Source of the DNA: JAWKWH01 sp040830725
GTDB lineage: Bacteria; Pseudomonadota; Alphaproteobacteria; Rhizobiales; Rhizobiaceae
NCBI GenBank assembly: GCA_040830725.1
Contig: JBFOMG010000023.1
Span: forward strand, 62,001-126,000
Direction of reading: 5' to 3'
DNA length: 64,000 nucleotides
Shown here: positions 1 to 8,115 of the stretch, piece by piece
Position numbering within the stretch: position 1 is the stretch's first letter
How the letters are laid out: each line of letters opens with the position of its first letter
Position numbers and translations under genes: made by a program
Notes under the pieces: model-generated
Seen by the model: the letters and a program-made list of their open reading frames with translations, nothing else
Told to the model about the DNA's origin: nothing
The model's database searches: none

Positions 1-539
1 TTTTTGCGAAAGAAGGTGACAGTGAGGTTTGCCGGACAAGCTGCGCCAAGAACCTCGCCACTATGCCCAGACAGACCTGACGGCAGATCAACTGCGACAA
101 CCGGACAGTCTGATGTTCTGGCCCGTTCAACGGCATCCAGCGCGCCTCCAGAAAGCGGCCGCTGCAATCCAGCCCCAAAAAGGGCATCGACCACCAATGT
201 GCCTGTGTCGGGCGAGAATTCGCCTATCTCGCCTGCTTTAATTCCACAGTTATCAGCAGCAAGAGCTGCGTCACTTCCCGGTTTTGGCGGCGCCAAAGCG
301 AATATGGAGACCGGAATACCTGCCCGGGCGAGTTCGCCTGCGACCACATAACCGTCTCCACCGTTGTTGCCGGGTCCGCAAAGGACTTCGGCTGAACGAA
401 TTTGAGCGAAGCGCGCCAGAATTTCCCTGGCAATAGCCCGGCCGGCGTTTTCCATTAGCTGCAAGCCGGAATAGGGCCCTTCAGCTATTGCCATCCGGTC
501 GATCAACGCCATTTCTTCCGGGGTCAACAATTCATGCAA
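1..539 (-). CDS. nnrE: NAD(P)H-hydrate epimerase, N-terminal part (cut by window edge)
   Basis: First ~179 codons of the YjeF_N-type epimerase, which interconverts the R and S forms of hydrated NAD(P)H so that they can be repaired by a dehydratase. The gene runs off the left edge, so a fused C-terminal NnrD dehydratase domain cannot be judged. Seen on the minus strand: opening LHELLTPEEM, then LMENAGRA, the phosphate-binding stretch VLCGPGNNGGDG near residues 52-63, VDALFGAG and VDLPSGLSG, all typical of the family. There is no ATG in frame at the 5' end. TTG at 539-537 was chosen because GGAGAG lies 8 bases before it. It is divergent from glnB, with a 299-bp gap. Family call is firm; the start is likely. 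Confidence 0.88.
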   Translation of the reverse strand, partial: MHELLTPEEMALIDRMAIAEGPYSGLQLMENAGRAIAREILARFAQIRSAEVLCGPGNNGGDGYVVAGELARAGIPVSIFALAPPKPGSDAALAADNCGIKAGEIGEFSPDTGTLVVDALFGAGLQRPLSGGALDAVERARTSDCPVVAVDLPSGLSGHSGEVLGAACPANLTVTFFRK

Positions 540-616
540 TTGCGGCGCTCTCCATCCCACAACATTCGGCGACAAAATGAACGCAGTAAACCAGATTGGG
601 CAAGCGCTATGTGAAA

Positions 617-637
617 ATTGCCTACTTATTAGGCAAT
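617..637. promoter_or_regulatory. Perfect 8-bp inverted repeat in nnrE-glnB gap
   Basis: ATTGCCTA, a 5-base spacer, then TAGGCAAT: a perfect interrupted palindrome about 135 bases upstream of the sigma-54 promoter of glnB and 80 bases upstream of the nnrE start on the other strand. The distance suits an activator site for glnB (NtrC-like by position), but the sequence does not match the NtrC consensus I know. It could instead be a site for another regulator or a weak hairpin, since T-rich sequence follows on the plus strand. Function is inference only. Confidence 0.35.
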
Positions 638-771
638 TTGGCTATTTTTTTTGCAACTGCCACTTTTGGCAGGCTCCAAAACCACGGCCCGACCACCGAG
701 CCGGGCAGGAACCTGTCGCCGTTGGGCGGAGTTTGAGCGCTAACCGGGTTTCTTTCATCAGTGAACAGCAG

Positions 772-789
772 TTGGCACGCTTCGTGCTT
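772..789 (+). promoter_or_regulatory. Sigma-54 (-24/-12) promoter of glnB-glnA
   Basis: The sequence TTGGCACGCTTCGTGCTT has GG at 774-775 and GC at 786-787, separated by exactly ten bases, and a full TTGGCACG -24 element. This is the RpoN promoter signature. The predicted transcript start is near 799, about 40 bases before the glnB ATG. glnB and glnA are classic NtrC/RpoN targets under nitrogen limitation, so context supports the call. A second, sigma-70 type promoter for growth in excess nitrogen may exist but was not identified. Confidence 0.8.
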
Positions 790-838
790 GGGAAGTCGCG
801 AAAACGGAATACCACCCTCTCCGGAGTTACTTCCAATC

Positions 839-1177
839 ATGAAAAAGATCGAAGCCATCATCAAGCCGTTCAAGCTCGACGAGGTAAAAGAAGCGCTGCA
901 GGATGTTGGCCTGCAGGGAATCACGGTGACGGAGGCCAAGGGATTTGGCCGCCAGAAAGGTCACACAGAACTCTACCGCGGCGCCGAATATGTGGTCGAT
1001 TTCCTTCCCAAGGTGAAAGTCGAAATCGTCGTTGCCGACGATGCCGCCGAAGGCGCCATCGAAGCCATCCGGAACGCCGCGCAGACCGGCCGAATTGGCG
1101 ACGGAAAAATTTTCGTATCGAGTGTGGAAGAAGTAATCCGCATTCGTACGGGCGAAACCGGCGAAGCTGCAATCTAA
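839..1177 (+). CDS. glnB: Nitrogen regulatory protein P-II
   Basis: PII signal-transduction protein. The trimer senses 2-oxoglutarate and ATP/ADP and controls glutamine synthetase adenylylation and NtrB/NtrC signalling. The ATG at 839 gives exactly 112 residues, the family standard, starting MKKIEAIIKPFKLDEVKEAL. The T-loop motif YRGAEYVVDF contains Tyr51, the uridylylation site, and the C-terminal signature GDGKIFVSSVEEVIRIRTGE is intact. The open frame extends upstream, but the extra residues match nothing and overlap the sigma-54 promoter. The gene is 58 bases upstream of glnA and is presumably co-transcribed from the RpoN promoter at 772-789. Confidence 0.97.
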   Translation: MKKIEAIIKPFKLDEVKEALQDVGLQGITVTEAKGFGRQKGHTELYRGAEYVVDFLPKVKVEIVVADDAAEGAIEAIRNAAQTGRIGDGKIFVSSVEEVIRIRTGETGEAAI

Positions 1178-1235
1178 TCGTTCAGCCGAGCCAACAAACT
1201 CACACAGTCATGCAATTGAACAGCAGGGAAATATC

Positions 1236-2645
1236 ATGAGTTCAGCAAGCGATATTCTAAAGCAGATTGGCGACAATGACGTCAAATTCGTGGATCTGCG
1301 TTTCACGGACCCGCGCGGAAAACTGCAGCACGTCACCATGGACGCATCAGCGGTCGATGAGGACATGTTCGCAGATGGCGTCATGTTCGACGGTTCGTCG
1401 ATCGCCGGGTGGAAGGCGATCAATGAATCCGACATGGTTTTGATGCCGGACACCGAAACGGCCCATATGGACCCGTTCTTTGCACAGTCGACGATGGCTG
1501 TGGTTTGCGACATTCTCGATCCGATTTCCGGTGAAGCCTACAATCGTGATCCGCGCGGCACTGCCCGCAAGGCGGAAGCCTATCTTAATGCAGAGGGAAT
1601 CGGCGACACGGCCTATTTTGGACCGGAGGCAGAGTTTTTTGTATTTGATGACGTCAAGTACAAGGCCGACCCCTACAATACCGGCTTCCAGCTTGATTCC
1701 ACCGAACTGCCATCGAATGATGACGCAGAGTATGAAACCGGCAATCTGGGACACCGCCCCCGCGTCAAGGGTGGCTACTTTCCCGTCCCGCCGGTCGACT
1801 CGGCTCAGGATATGCGTTCCGAGATGCTGACCGTGATGGCCGAAATGGGCGTGACGGTTGAAAAGCACCACCACGAAGTGGGTGCCGCTCAACATGAACT
1901 CGGCATCAAGTTCGACACCCTCGTTCGAAACGCCGACAAGACGCAGATCTACAAATATGTCGTCCATCAAGTTGCCAATGCCTACGGCAAGACAGCCACA
2001 TTCATGCCGAAGCCGGTATTTGGCGACAATGGATCGGGAATGCACGTGCACCAGTCGATCTGGAGTGACGGCAAGCCGGCATTTGCGGGCAATGAATATT
2101 CCGGCCTGTCGGAATCATGCCTTTACTACATTGGCGGCATCATCAAGCACGCGAAGGCGTTGAACGCGTTTACCAATCCGTCGACCAACTCCTACAAGCG
2201 GCTGGTTCCGGGCTACGAGGCTCCGGTGTTGCTGGCTTACTCCGCCCGCAACCGCTCGGCTTCGTGCCGGATTCCATTCGGATCGTCTCCGAAGTCCAAA
2301 CGCGTCGAGGTTCGTTTCCCGGATCCGACAGCAAATCCGTATCTTGCGTTCGGTGCCATGTTGATGGCCGGCCTGGATGGGATCAAGAACAAGATTCACC
2401 CGGGCGATGCGATGGACAAGGATTTGTACGATCTTCCGCCAAAGGAATTGAAGGAAATCGCGACCGTTTGCGGCAGCCTTCGCGAGGCGTTGGCCAGTCT
2501 CGACGCCGACCGCGCATTTCTCAAGGCAGGCGGCGTGTTCGACGACGATCAGATCGATGCCTATATCGAACTGAAGATGGAAGAAGTGCTGCGGTTTGAG
2601 ATGACACCGCATCCGGTCGAGTTTGACCTTTACTATTCGGTCTGA
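1236..2645 (+). CDS. glnA: Type I glutamine synthetase
   Basis: ATP-dependent condensation of glutamate and ammonia to glutamine; a cytoplasmic dodecamer. The 469-residue length matches bacterial GSI. Visible signatures are the N-terminal VMFDGSSIAGW latch region, the ammonia-site loop after FGPEAEFFVFD, KPVFGDNGSGMHVHQS (ATP-binding glycine loop and metal histidine), the NRSASCRIP arginine cluster and the adenylylation site KDLYDLPP with Tyr398. The Tyr site marks the GSI-beta class, controlled by GlnE together with PII, which fits the glnB neighbour. AGGGAA precedes the ATG at a good distance. A strong terminator follows the stop. Confidence 0.98.
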   Translation: MSSASDILKQIGDNDVKFVDLRFTDPRGKLQHVTMDASAVDEDMFADGVMFDGSSIAGWKAINESDMVLMPDTETAHMDPFFAQSTMAVVCDILDPISGEAYNRDPRGTARKAEAYLNAEGIGDTAYFGPEAEFFVFDDVKYKADPYNTGFQLDSTELPSNDDAEYETGNLGHRPRVKGGYFPVPPVDSAQDMRSEMLTVMAEMGVTVEKHHHEVGAAQHELGIKFDTLVRNADKTQIYKYVVHQVANAYGKTATFMPKPVFGDNGSGMHVHQSIWSDGKPAFAGNEYSGLSESCLYYIGGIIKHAKALNAFTNPSTNSYKRLVPGYEAPVLLAYSARNRSASCRIPFGSSPKSKRVEVRFPDPTANPYLAFGAMLMAGLDGIKNKIHPGDAMDKDLYDLPPKELKEIATVCGSLREALASLDADRAFLKAGGVFDDDQIDAYIELKMEEVLRFEMTPHPVEFDLYYSV

Positions 2646-2670
2646 TCAAACAAACTGAAGATGACCCAAT

Positions 2671-2698
2671 CCCGCCGGTTCGCCGGCGGGATTTTTTT
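2671..2698 (+). terminator. Rho-independent terminator of glnBA
   Basis: CCCGCCGG, loop TTCG, CCGGCGGG, then A and seven T: an 8-bp all-GC stem with a UUCG tetraloop and U-tract, 25 bases after the glnA stop. Its T-run overlaps the stop codon of the convergent gene at 2697-3347, so the two genes share this end. Confidence 0.93.
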
Positions 2699-3347
2699 AT
2701 TCTGCGTTTTGCCAATCTGCGACAATTGCAGGCCCATCATGCCGGTTTCGAAACTGGGAGCGAACCTCGTGCCAGGCAAAACGCACAGAGTTGCGCACGA
2801 CCTCCACATCCAGCTTTTTCAGTTCCGGGGCGATCGGCGCCCATTTTAGCAGCGCATTTGGACTCTCAAGGCCGTACTCGGCATCGTTGGCTGCCTTAAG
2901 CCAATCGGTTTGTTTGAGCCGCGCCAGATAAGCGGTTCGCCAATCAGCCCTTTGCTTTTCATCCATGGGCTCGCCGGCATTCTCGGCAATAGCGTAGTCG
3001 TAAGCGGCCAAGCACATACTTCTCAACCCGTCCTCGCTGATCCGGGTATCGGATGTTGCGTTGACAACACAAAATACTGACAGGTCAGCGACACAAGCAG
3101 CATAGACGTGCATCTTGGCGATATCGATCGAGGCGATCATCTGGTCATCCTCGAACATTGACGGATAGCGGGTCCCCATACGGGTTTTCAGGTACCCGTA
3201 AAGCGTCTTCTGCGCGATATAGGCCGATCTTGTCGCAACAAAATTGTGAAGACCGCCGACCGAATCAATCGGTTCGCGATCGGATTTTCCGGTCAGCATG
3301 GCCGCAAATTCAGGCAGAAAATCCGAAATTTTACGCAAAATGGACAA
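2697..3347 (-). CDS. Conserved hypothetical protein (216 aa)
   Basis: Unrecognised cytoplasmic protein. It has no signal peptide or membrane segment. The body is helix-rich and contains a conserved-looking core (THE stretch VGGLHNFVATRSAYIAQKTL, then GTRYPSMFEDDQMIASID) and a C-terminus rich in Trp and charged residues. I believe similar proteins occur in Rhizobiales as uncharacterised genes, but no function is claimed. The only possible 5' start is TTG at 3347-3345: a TGA lies two codons upstream, and GGAG sits 9 bases before the TTG. An internal ATG at residue 17 would remove the first conserved-looking residues. It is convergent with glnA and divergent from the symporter pair. Confidence 0.7.
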   Translation of the reverse strand: MSILRKISDFLPEFAAMLTGKSDREPIDSVGGLHNFVATRSAYIAQKTLYGYLKTRMGTRYPSMFEDDQMIASIDIAKMHVYAACVADLSVFCVVNATSDTRISEDGLRSMCLAAYDYAIAENAGEPMDEKQRADWRTAYLARLKQTDWLKAANDAEYGLESPNALLKWAPIAPELKKLDVEVVRNSVRFAWHEVRSQFRNRHDGPAIVADWQNAE

Positions 3348-3516
3348 TTTTCACGTCTCCGCCGCCTCGATCTCGATACGACTAATGTCTGTCTCGAAAA
3401 AAAGCCATAACCGACTAATGATCGCGCCGGGTGAATGCGTGCGCGATTCTGCGGCCGCTTTTGTCCTTACGGGGATTCTGGTTCTGCCGGAATCATAATG
3501 AAGGGGAGACGCATAA

Positions 3517-3777
3517 ATGTCTGGTAACAATACTGAGGCAGAACAGCGGCACTGGATCCGAACACGGAACCTTACTTGGCTGGTTCTCGCAATCTGGTTC
3601 ATTTTCTCCATGGTCGTGCCATGGAACGCCAAAGGCCTCAACGAATTCTCATTCCTCGGGTTTCCGCTGGGATACTACATGTGTGTCCAGGGCTCCCTCA
3701 TCGTTTTCGTTCTGCTGATTTTCTTCCAGAATTGGCGCCAGGACGCAATCGATGACGAGCTTGGGCTTGACGATTAG
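3517..3777 (+). CDS. DUF4212 small subunit of sodium/solute symporter
   Basis: An 86-residue membrane protein with two hydrophobic segments: about residues 20-36, ending before VVPWNAKGLNEF, and about 47-71. The motif HWIRTRNLTW at residues 12-21 and the central FPLGYYMCVQGSL are typical of DUF4212 proteins. These are encoded immediately before VC_2705-type solute:sodium symporters and are thought to be their accessory subunit. The ATG is preceded by AGGGGAG. The stop is 12 bases before the symporter ATG, so the pair is an operon and probably translationally coupled. Confidence 0.92.
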   Translation: MSGNNTEAEQRHWIRTRNLTWLVLAIWFIFSMVVPWNAKGLNEFSFLGFPLGYYMCVQGSLIVFVLLIFFQNWRQDAIDDELGLDD

Positions 3778-3789
3778 GAGGGCCGGGTT

Positions 3790-5613
3790 ATGAGCGATAC
3801 AAGCGGTAAATCCGGAAATTTCATCGACAATCTAGGCCGAATCTACGGTGTTTATACCGGCGGTTTCATTGTCTTCATCATCTTGATGGCAATTCTCGAA
3901 CAGATGGGCGTCAGCGCGGCGACCATCGGAATTCTGTTCGTTGGTTTCACCATCGTGATCTATGCATTCATCGGATACCTGTCGCGCACAATGCAGGTGG
4001 AAGCCTATTACGTCGCAGGGCGTGAAGTGCCGGCGGTCTATAACGGCATGGCCACCGCCGCTGACTGGATGTCCGGTGCGTCTTTCGTGGCGTTGGCTGG
4101 CGGCATCTATTTCGGCGGCTATGGCTATCTTGGTTTCATTGTTGGCTGGACCGGCGGTTATGTGCTCGTCAACTCGTTGATGGCGCCATATCTGCGCAAA
4201 TTCGGCTGCTACACGGTGCCCGACTTCATCGGTACACGCTATGGCGGAAACCTGGCGCGCTTCTGCGCAGTCGTGGTTCTCGTTGTTGCGTCGTTCACCT
4301 ATGTGACGGCACAGATCAATGCTTCAGGAACCATTGCGGCACGTGCGCTTCAAATTCCATTCGAATGGGGTGTCTGGATCGGGCTCGTTGGTATCCTGCT
4401 GTGCTCGATGCTTGGCGGAATGCGGGCCGTTACCTGGACACAGGTGGCTCAGTATATCGTGCTGATCATTGCCTATCTGGTGCCGGTGATCTGGATGTCG
4501 AATGCCCAAGGCTTCGGTATCATACCGCATTTCTCCTACGGCGAAGCCGCTGCACGGATTGCCGAACTGGAGCCGTTGCTTGGCGTAGGTACAGCTCCAA
4601 CAGAAACCTTCCCGGGCGTGAGTGCATTGACCACGCTACATAATGATCCGCAGGGTGGCTGGGATTCCTGGAAGATGGTCACGCTGGCTGTTGCCATGAT
4701 GACCGGTACGGCTTCGCTGCCACATATTCTGATGCGTTATTTCACGACACCATCTGTTCGTGATGCGCGGCGCTCAGTGGCGTGGTCATTGTTCTTCATC
4801 TTCCTGCTCTACTTCACCGCTCCGGCACTTGCCACGCTGACGAAACTGCAGCTGCTCGATCCTGAGCTGGCGACCAGCATTATCGGCAAGTCGATTGAGG
4901 AGGTTCAGAGTCTCGAGTGGATCAAAAACTGGGCCAGTATCGGCATGGTTGCGGTATCCGACAGCAATGGTGACGGACTGCTGCAGATCAACGAGTTCTT
5001 CATGCGCAGGGATATTGTTGTTCTGGCGACACCTGAAGTTGCCGGTCTGCCGTATGTCATCTCCGGCCTGGTGGCCGCGGGTGGCTTTGCAGCCGCGATG
5101 TCAACTGCTGATGGCCTGTTGCTGGCGATCGCCAATGCCCTGTCGCATGATCTCTACTACAAGATCATCGATCCGAAGGCAGACACGCGGACACGCCTGA
5201 TCGTGGCGCGCATTCTGTTGATCGGTATCGGCGCGGCGGGTGCGTTCGTGGCTTCGCTGAAACTGACGGGAATTCTCGGCGCGGTGGCATGGGCGTTCTG
5301 CTTTGCCAATTCCGGCCTGTTCTTCCCATTGGTGCTTGGCGTCTGGTGGAAACGGGCAAACCGGCAAGGTGCAATTGCGGGCATGATCTGTGGATTTGCT
5401 GCCGGCGCAATATACCTGATCTACGTGCAGAATGGTGGTACGCCGATACTCGGCCTTGACGGCCTGCGCTTCGGCCTGATCGGTATGCCGGTCAGCCTGG
5501 TTGCGATGGTCGTGGTTTCGCTGATGACACCGGAGCCTGATGCGGAAACGCAGGCAATGGTCGATGAGGTTCGCAATCCGAGAGGTAAACCGATCCTTGA
5601 TGCGGCTCACTAA
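3790..5613 (+). CDS. Sodium:solute symporter family protein (VC_2705 type) with EF-hand-like loop
   Basis: A 607-residue inner-membrane transporter of the SSS family, close to acetate/carboxylate permeases (ActP-like). Substrate specificity cannot be read from sequence. It has about 13 hydrophobic segments and SSS core motifs (YYVAGREVPAVYNGMATAAD, GGFAAAMSTADGLLLAIAN). Between two membrane segments, residues 391-402 read DSNGDGLLQINE, a canonical 12-residue EF-hand calcium loop (D-x-N-x-D-G and a final E). The loop is in the stretch before the segment that starts VVLATPEVAGLPY, so it may be exposed to the periplasm. GGAGG precedes the ATG. The upstream partner is DUF4212, and a terminator follows. 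Confidence 0.93.
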   Translation: MSDTSGKSGNFIDNLGRIYGVYTGGFIVFIILMAILEQMGVSAATIGILFVGFTIVIYAFIGYLSRTMQVEAYYVAGREVPAVYNGMATAADWMSGASFVALAGGIYFGGYGYLGFIVGWTGGYVLVNSLMAPYLRKFGCYTVPDFIGTRYGGNLARFCAVVVLVVASFTYVTAQINASGTIAARALQIPFEWGVWIGLVGILLCSMLGGMRAVTWTQVAQYIVLIIAYLVPVIWMSNAQGFGIIPHFSYGEAAARIAELEPLLGVGTAPTETFPGVSALTTLHNDPQGGWDSWKMVTLAVAMMTGTASLPHILMRYFTTPSVRDARRSVAWSLFFIFLLYFTAPALATLTKLQLLDPELATSIIGKSIEEVQSLEWIKNWASIGMVAVSDSNGDGLLQINEFFMRRDIVVLATPEVAGLPYVISGLVAAGGFAAAMSTADGLLLAIANALSHDLYYKIIDPKADTRTRLIVARILLIGIGAAGAFVASLKLTGILGAVAWAFCFANSGLFFPLVLGVWWKRANRQGAIAGMICGFAAGAIYLIYVQNGGTPILGLDGLRFGLIGMPVSLVAMVVVSLMTPEPDAETQAMVDEVRNPRGKPILDAAH

Positions 5614-5637
5614 GCCGGTTATCTGATGATACTGTTC

Positions 5638-5669
5638 GGGGGCGGATGCATTTCCGCCCCCTTATTCTT
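5638..5669 (+). terminator. Rho-independent terminator of the symporter operon
   Basis: GGGGGCGGA, loop TGCATT, TCCGCCCCC: a 9-bp perfect GC-rich stem 24 bases after the symporter stop, followed by TTATTCTT, a short imperfect T-tract. It lies directly before the next plus-strand gene (start 5684) and separates the two units. Confidence 0.8.
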
Positions 5670-5683
5670 GAGGACAAAATGTT

Positions 5684-6046
5684 ATGGACCAACCAGCTAG
5701 CCCATTGGATTTTTTTCCGGTCTGGCTTGTGGCGATCGACTACATCCTTGGCATGATCATGTGGACGTTGATCGGACGTACGGCGATGGGATTTTTTCTT
5801 GCCGAAGACTCCAAGTTTTTCTTTATGCGAATATTTGTGAAGACCACTGATCCGTTCATCAGGTTTTTCAAGCCGGTGACGCCAGGCTTCCTTATTCCGC
5901 AATTAGTGCCGATTTACGTTGCCTGGTTCTTCTATATGTTCCGGTTCTATGTCATGCCGTGGCTGCTGGGCTACTCCGTCATGGGAATGCTGTCATTCCC
6001 GCTGGAAAGCGATTTCGCCGGCGCGCTTTATCGATTGTTCAATTGA
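5684..6046 (+). CDS. Small membrane protein, YggT-like
   Basis: A 120-residue protein with hydrophobic segments near residues 11-33 and 71-104. The stretch TDPFIRFFKPVTPGFLIPQL between them resembles the P-rich loop of YggT/YlmG family proteins, which have two membrane segments and a short polar loop. The match is by pattern only. The family's role is unclear; some members influence envelope or osmotic properties. There is no catalytic motif. It sits alone between the symporter terminator and the convergent mmcB; the 29-base gap to mmcB shows no obvious hairpin. It could also be a lineage-specific membrane protein. Confidence 0.6.
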   Translation: MDQPASPLDFFPVWLVAIDYILGMIMWTLIGRTAMGFFLAEDSKFFFMRIFVKTTDPFIRFFKPVTPGFLIPQLVPIYVAWFFYMFRFYVMPWLLGYSVMGMLSFPLESDFAGALYRLFN

Positions 6047-6075
6047 TACTCCGGCAATAACCGCTGGAGCGAGGA

Positions 6076-6570
6076 TCACCGGTCCCCGACCGGCGGAAGC
6101 TCCACGCCTGCGATTTCCGCGGCAAGAAGACGATTGGCGCTGACCCTGGCAAATCTCAACATCAACGCCTTTCGGGTCGCGCCGGCCAGCTTGTGTTCCG
6201 ATGCCTCACGCAATATCTCTGCGCCGTGACCATCGGACAGGATAAATCCGGCATCGCTTGGAAAAATGTCCGTTGGCACTTCCGGGTGCGTGGCAAAATA
6301 AAACCGGTCGCAATGCTGGCGGTATTCCCGCCATTTCAGATCCGCGCGCAGATCCTCGATTGACGACTTTATCTCAATGATCAGGAACTCCCCTTTGGGT
6401 CCCAGAACGACGAGGTCCGCCCTTCTTCCGCCCGAAAGCGTAAGTTCGGGCAGCACAGCCGCACCAAGCTCCGAAAACAGCTTTTGAACACCGCGGCGGA
6501 CCAAAAGAGCGCGAGCGGACTGGCGGCCGTCTTCGAGCGGGTTGTTGGAGTGTGGACTGACCAGCGGCAT
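6076..6570 (-). CDS. mmcB: MmcB family DNA repair protein
   Basis: A 164-residue PD-(D/E)XK nuclease-like protein of the MmcB family, known from Caulobacter as an SOS-associated protein in mutagenesis and repair. Core motif: ELTLSGGRRADLVVL (residues ~42-56) followed by FLIIEIKSS, i.e. the D...ExK active-site arrangement. Further on, HCDRFYFATHPEVP and DAGFILSD are characteristic. Length is as expected. No clear alphaproteobacterial LexA box (GTTC-N7-GTTC type) was seen just upstream, so SOS control is not shown here. It is convergent with the YggT-like gene. Confidence 0.9.
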   Translation of the reverse strand: MPLVSPHSNNPLEDGRQSARALLVRRGVQKLFSELGAAVLPELTLSGGRRADLVVLGPKGEFLIIEIKSSIEDLRADLKWREYRQHCDRFYFATHPEVPTDIFPSDAGFILSDGHGAEILREASEHKLAGATRKALMLRFARVSANRLLAAEIAGVELPPVGDR

Positions 6571-6847
6571 TACCTGTCGTTATCCAATATAGGCAGAAAA
6601 CTTTCAACGAAGTGAGGCCTGCCGCCGATTTGATTGTACTTGCTGAGGAGTGCACTCATGCCACACTTGTCCGGCGGGCCCGGTCAATATGTTGCTGAAT
6701 TACCATAGGAGAGTGAAAGCGAATATATTCAATTTTTCGCGATTGATTAACTACTTGGCAAGTACCTGCTTTACAGATTAAAGAAATTGGCAAAAATGCG
6801 GCGTGAATCAGGCGCCTGAACACATTCGTAGGGAAACCGGTGACAAT

Positions 6848-7468
6848 ATGAAGATGAGATCGCTGCTTGTTGCGGTAGGACTGGGGTTGGCGACAGCCCT
6901 TGCTGGGTGCACCACTGGAGGATTCAATACATTCTCCAATTCATACGGTTCCAAGAAGGATGCCGGCTACAGGCTGCCTTCAATTCCGATCTACAAGGTG
7001 GACCGCAAGTATCATCGGCAGATTGTCAGATATGAAACCAGGGAAAAGCCCGGCACGATCATTGTCGATACCGGCGAGAAATTTCTCTACTTTGTCATGC
7101 CGGAAGGCAAGGCGATGCGATATGGTATCGGTGTGGGACGCGCCGGATTTGAGTGGTCCGGCCGCGCCCGTGTCGGCCTGAAACGTGAGTGGCCGGTTTG
7201 GACCCCGCCGGCGCCAATGATTCGCCGTCAGCCCGAACTGGCAAAGTATCGTGGCGGAATGAAACCCGGATTGACTAATCCGCTCGGCGCGAGGGCCTTG
7301 TATCTGTACAATCGGCGCGGTGACAGCGGATACCGTTTGCACGGAACGCCTGAGTGGTGGTCAATCGGCAAAGCGATGTCGTCCGGCTGCATCCGGCTGA
7401 TGAATCAGGACATCATTGATCTTTATGAGCGTGCAGAAGTGGGCGCCAAAGTGATTGTGAAGCGTTAG
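6848..7468 (+). CDS. L,D-transpeptidase (YkuD) lipoprotein
   Basis: Periplasmic peptidoglycan enzyme that forms 3-3 cross-links or attaches proteins to the wall. It is 206 residues from the ATG at 6848; an in-frame GTG at 6803 is less likely because it adds a hydrophilic leader before the signal peptide. The lipoprotein signal peptide is MKMRSLLVAVG...ALAGC with lipidation Cys21. The catalytic region reads YRLHGTPEWWSIGKAMSSGC and continues IRLMNQD, giving the H...SxGC-R signature of YkuD with the nucleophilic Cys. The WPVWTPPAPMIRR segment is typical of the rhizobial ErfK/YbiS/YhnG group. A bidirectional terminator follows and is shared with infC. Confidence 0.93.
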   Translation: MKMRSLLVAVGLGLATALAGCTTGGFNTFSNSYGSKKDAGYRLPSIPIYKVDRKYHRQIVRYETREKPGTIIVDTGEKFLYFVMPEGKAMRYGIGVGRAGFEWSGRARVGLKREWPVWTPPAPMIRRQPELAKYRGGMKPGLTNPLGARALYLYNRRGDSGYRLHGTPEWWSIGKAMSSGCIRLMNQDIIDLYERAEVGAKVIVKR

Positions 7469-7509
7469 AAATTTGTAAGCGGACCGTCTCGGCAACAGAC
7501 GTCCAGCAA

Positions 7510-7538
7510 AAAACCGGGCCTAAGGCCCGGTTTTTTTC
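7510..7538. terminator. Bidirectional terminator between L,D-transpeptidase and infC
   Basis: AAACCGGGCC, loop TAA, GGCCCGGTTT with A residues before and T residues after, so it reads as a U-tailed hairpin from both strands. It lies between the convergent L,D-transpeptidase (stop 7468) and infC (stop 7579) genes. Confidence 0.9.
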
Positions 7539-7578
7539 GTTTCTACCAATGGGTATAAGTCTCCAAAGCGCTTACAGT

Positions 7579-8115
7579 TCAGCGCGGGGCCAGTACCATC
7601 ATCATTTGGCGACCTTCCAGCTTGGGCTCTGCCTCCACCTTGGCGATTTCCGCTGTCTCTTCGCGAACACGGTTAAGCAGTTCCATTCCCAGTTCCTGGT
7701 GTGCCATTTCCCGGCCGCGGAAGCGCAATGTGACCTTTACCTTGTCACCATCATCGAAAAATCGGCGCACCGCCTTCATCTTCACCTCATAGTCGTGGGT
7801 ATCGATGTTGGGACGCATCTTGATCTCTTTGATCTCGATGACTTTTTGCTTCTTGCGGGCTGCGGCGGCCTTTTTCTGATTTTCGTATTTCAGCTTGCCA
7901 AGATCCAGGATCTTGCAGACCGGGGGTTCGGCATTGGGCGAGATTTCGACGAGATCCAATCCGGCAGTTTCAGCTGCCTCCAAAGCGGTCTCTATAGATA
8001 CTTCGCCGTGATTATTGCCTTCGTTATCAATAAGTTGAACCCGGGAAACCCGGATATCTGAATTGGCACGGGGGCCTTCCTTGACTGGTTGTGTCGATCT
8101 GAACGGTCTGCGAAT
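7579..8115 (-). CDS. infC: Translation initiation factor IF-3, ATT start
   Basis: IF-3 binds the 30S subunit and proofreads start-codon and initiator-tRNA pairing. The N-terminal domain (VKEGPRANSDIRVSRVQLID) and C-terminal domain (EIKMRPNIDTHDYEVKMKAV, then GDKVKVTLRFRGREMAHQELG) are complete. With ATT at 8115-8113 as start the protein is 178 residues, as expected, and begins (M)RRPFRSTQPVKEG. AGGAG sits 9 bases upstream. The only in-frame triplets back to the TAA stop are ACT GAA ACA GAT CAG GAG ATC ACG ACC, so no ATG, GTG or TTG is available. AUU starts in infC are known from E. coli, where IF-3 represses its own synthesis by rejecting that codon. No rpmI-rplT follows here; a terminator does. 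Confidence 0.95.
   Translation of the reverse strand: MRRPFRSTQPVKEGPRANSDIRVSRVQLIDNEGNNHGEVSIETALEAAETAGLDLVEISPNAEPPVCKILDLGKLKYENQKKAAAARKKQKVIEIKEIKMRPNIDTHDYEVKMKAVRRFFDDGDKVKVTLRFRGREMAHQELGMELLNRVREETAEIAKVEAEPKLEGRQMMMVLAPR

Noticed and set aside
577..1239. 220-codon plus-strand open frame overlapping glnB and its promoter
   Set aside because: It is in a different frame from glnB, has no family signature, and covers the sigma-54 promoter and the upstream inverted repeat.
6752..6764. Palindrome TACTTG-G-CAAGTA upstream of the L,D-transpeptidase
   Set aside because: Short arms and no companion site; not enough to call an operator.
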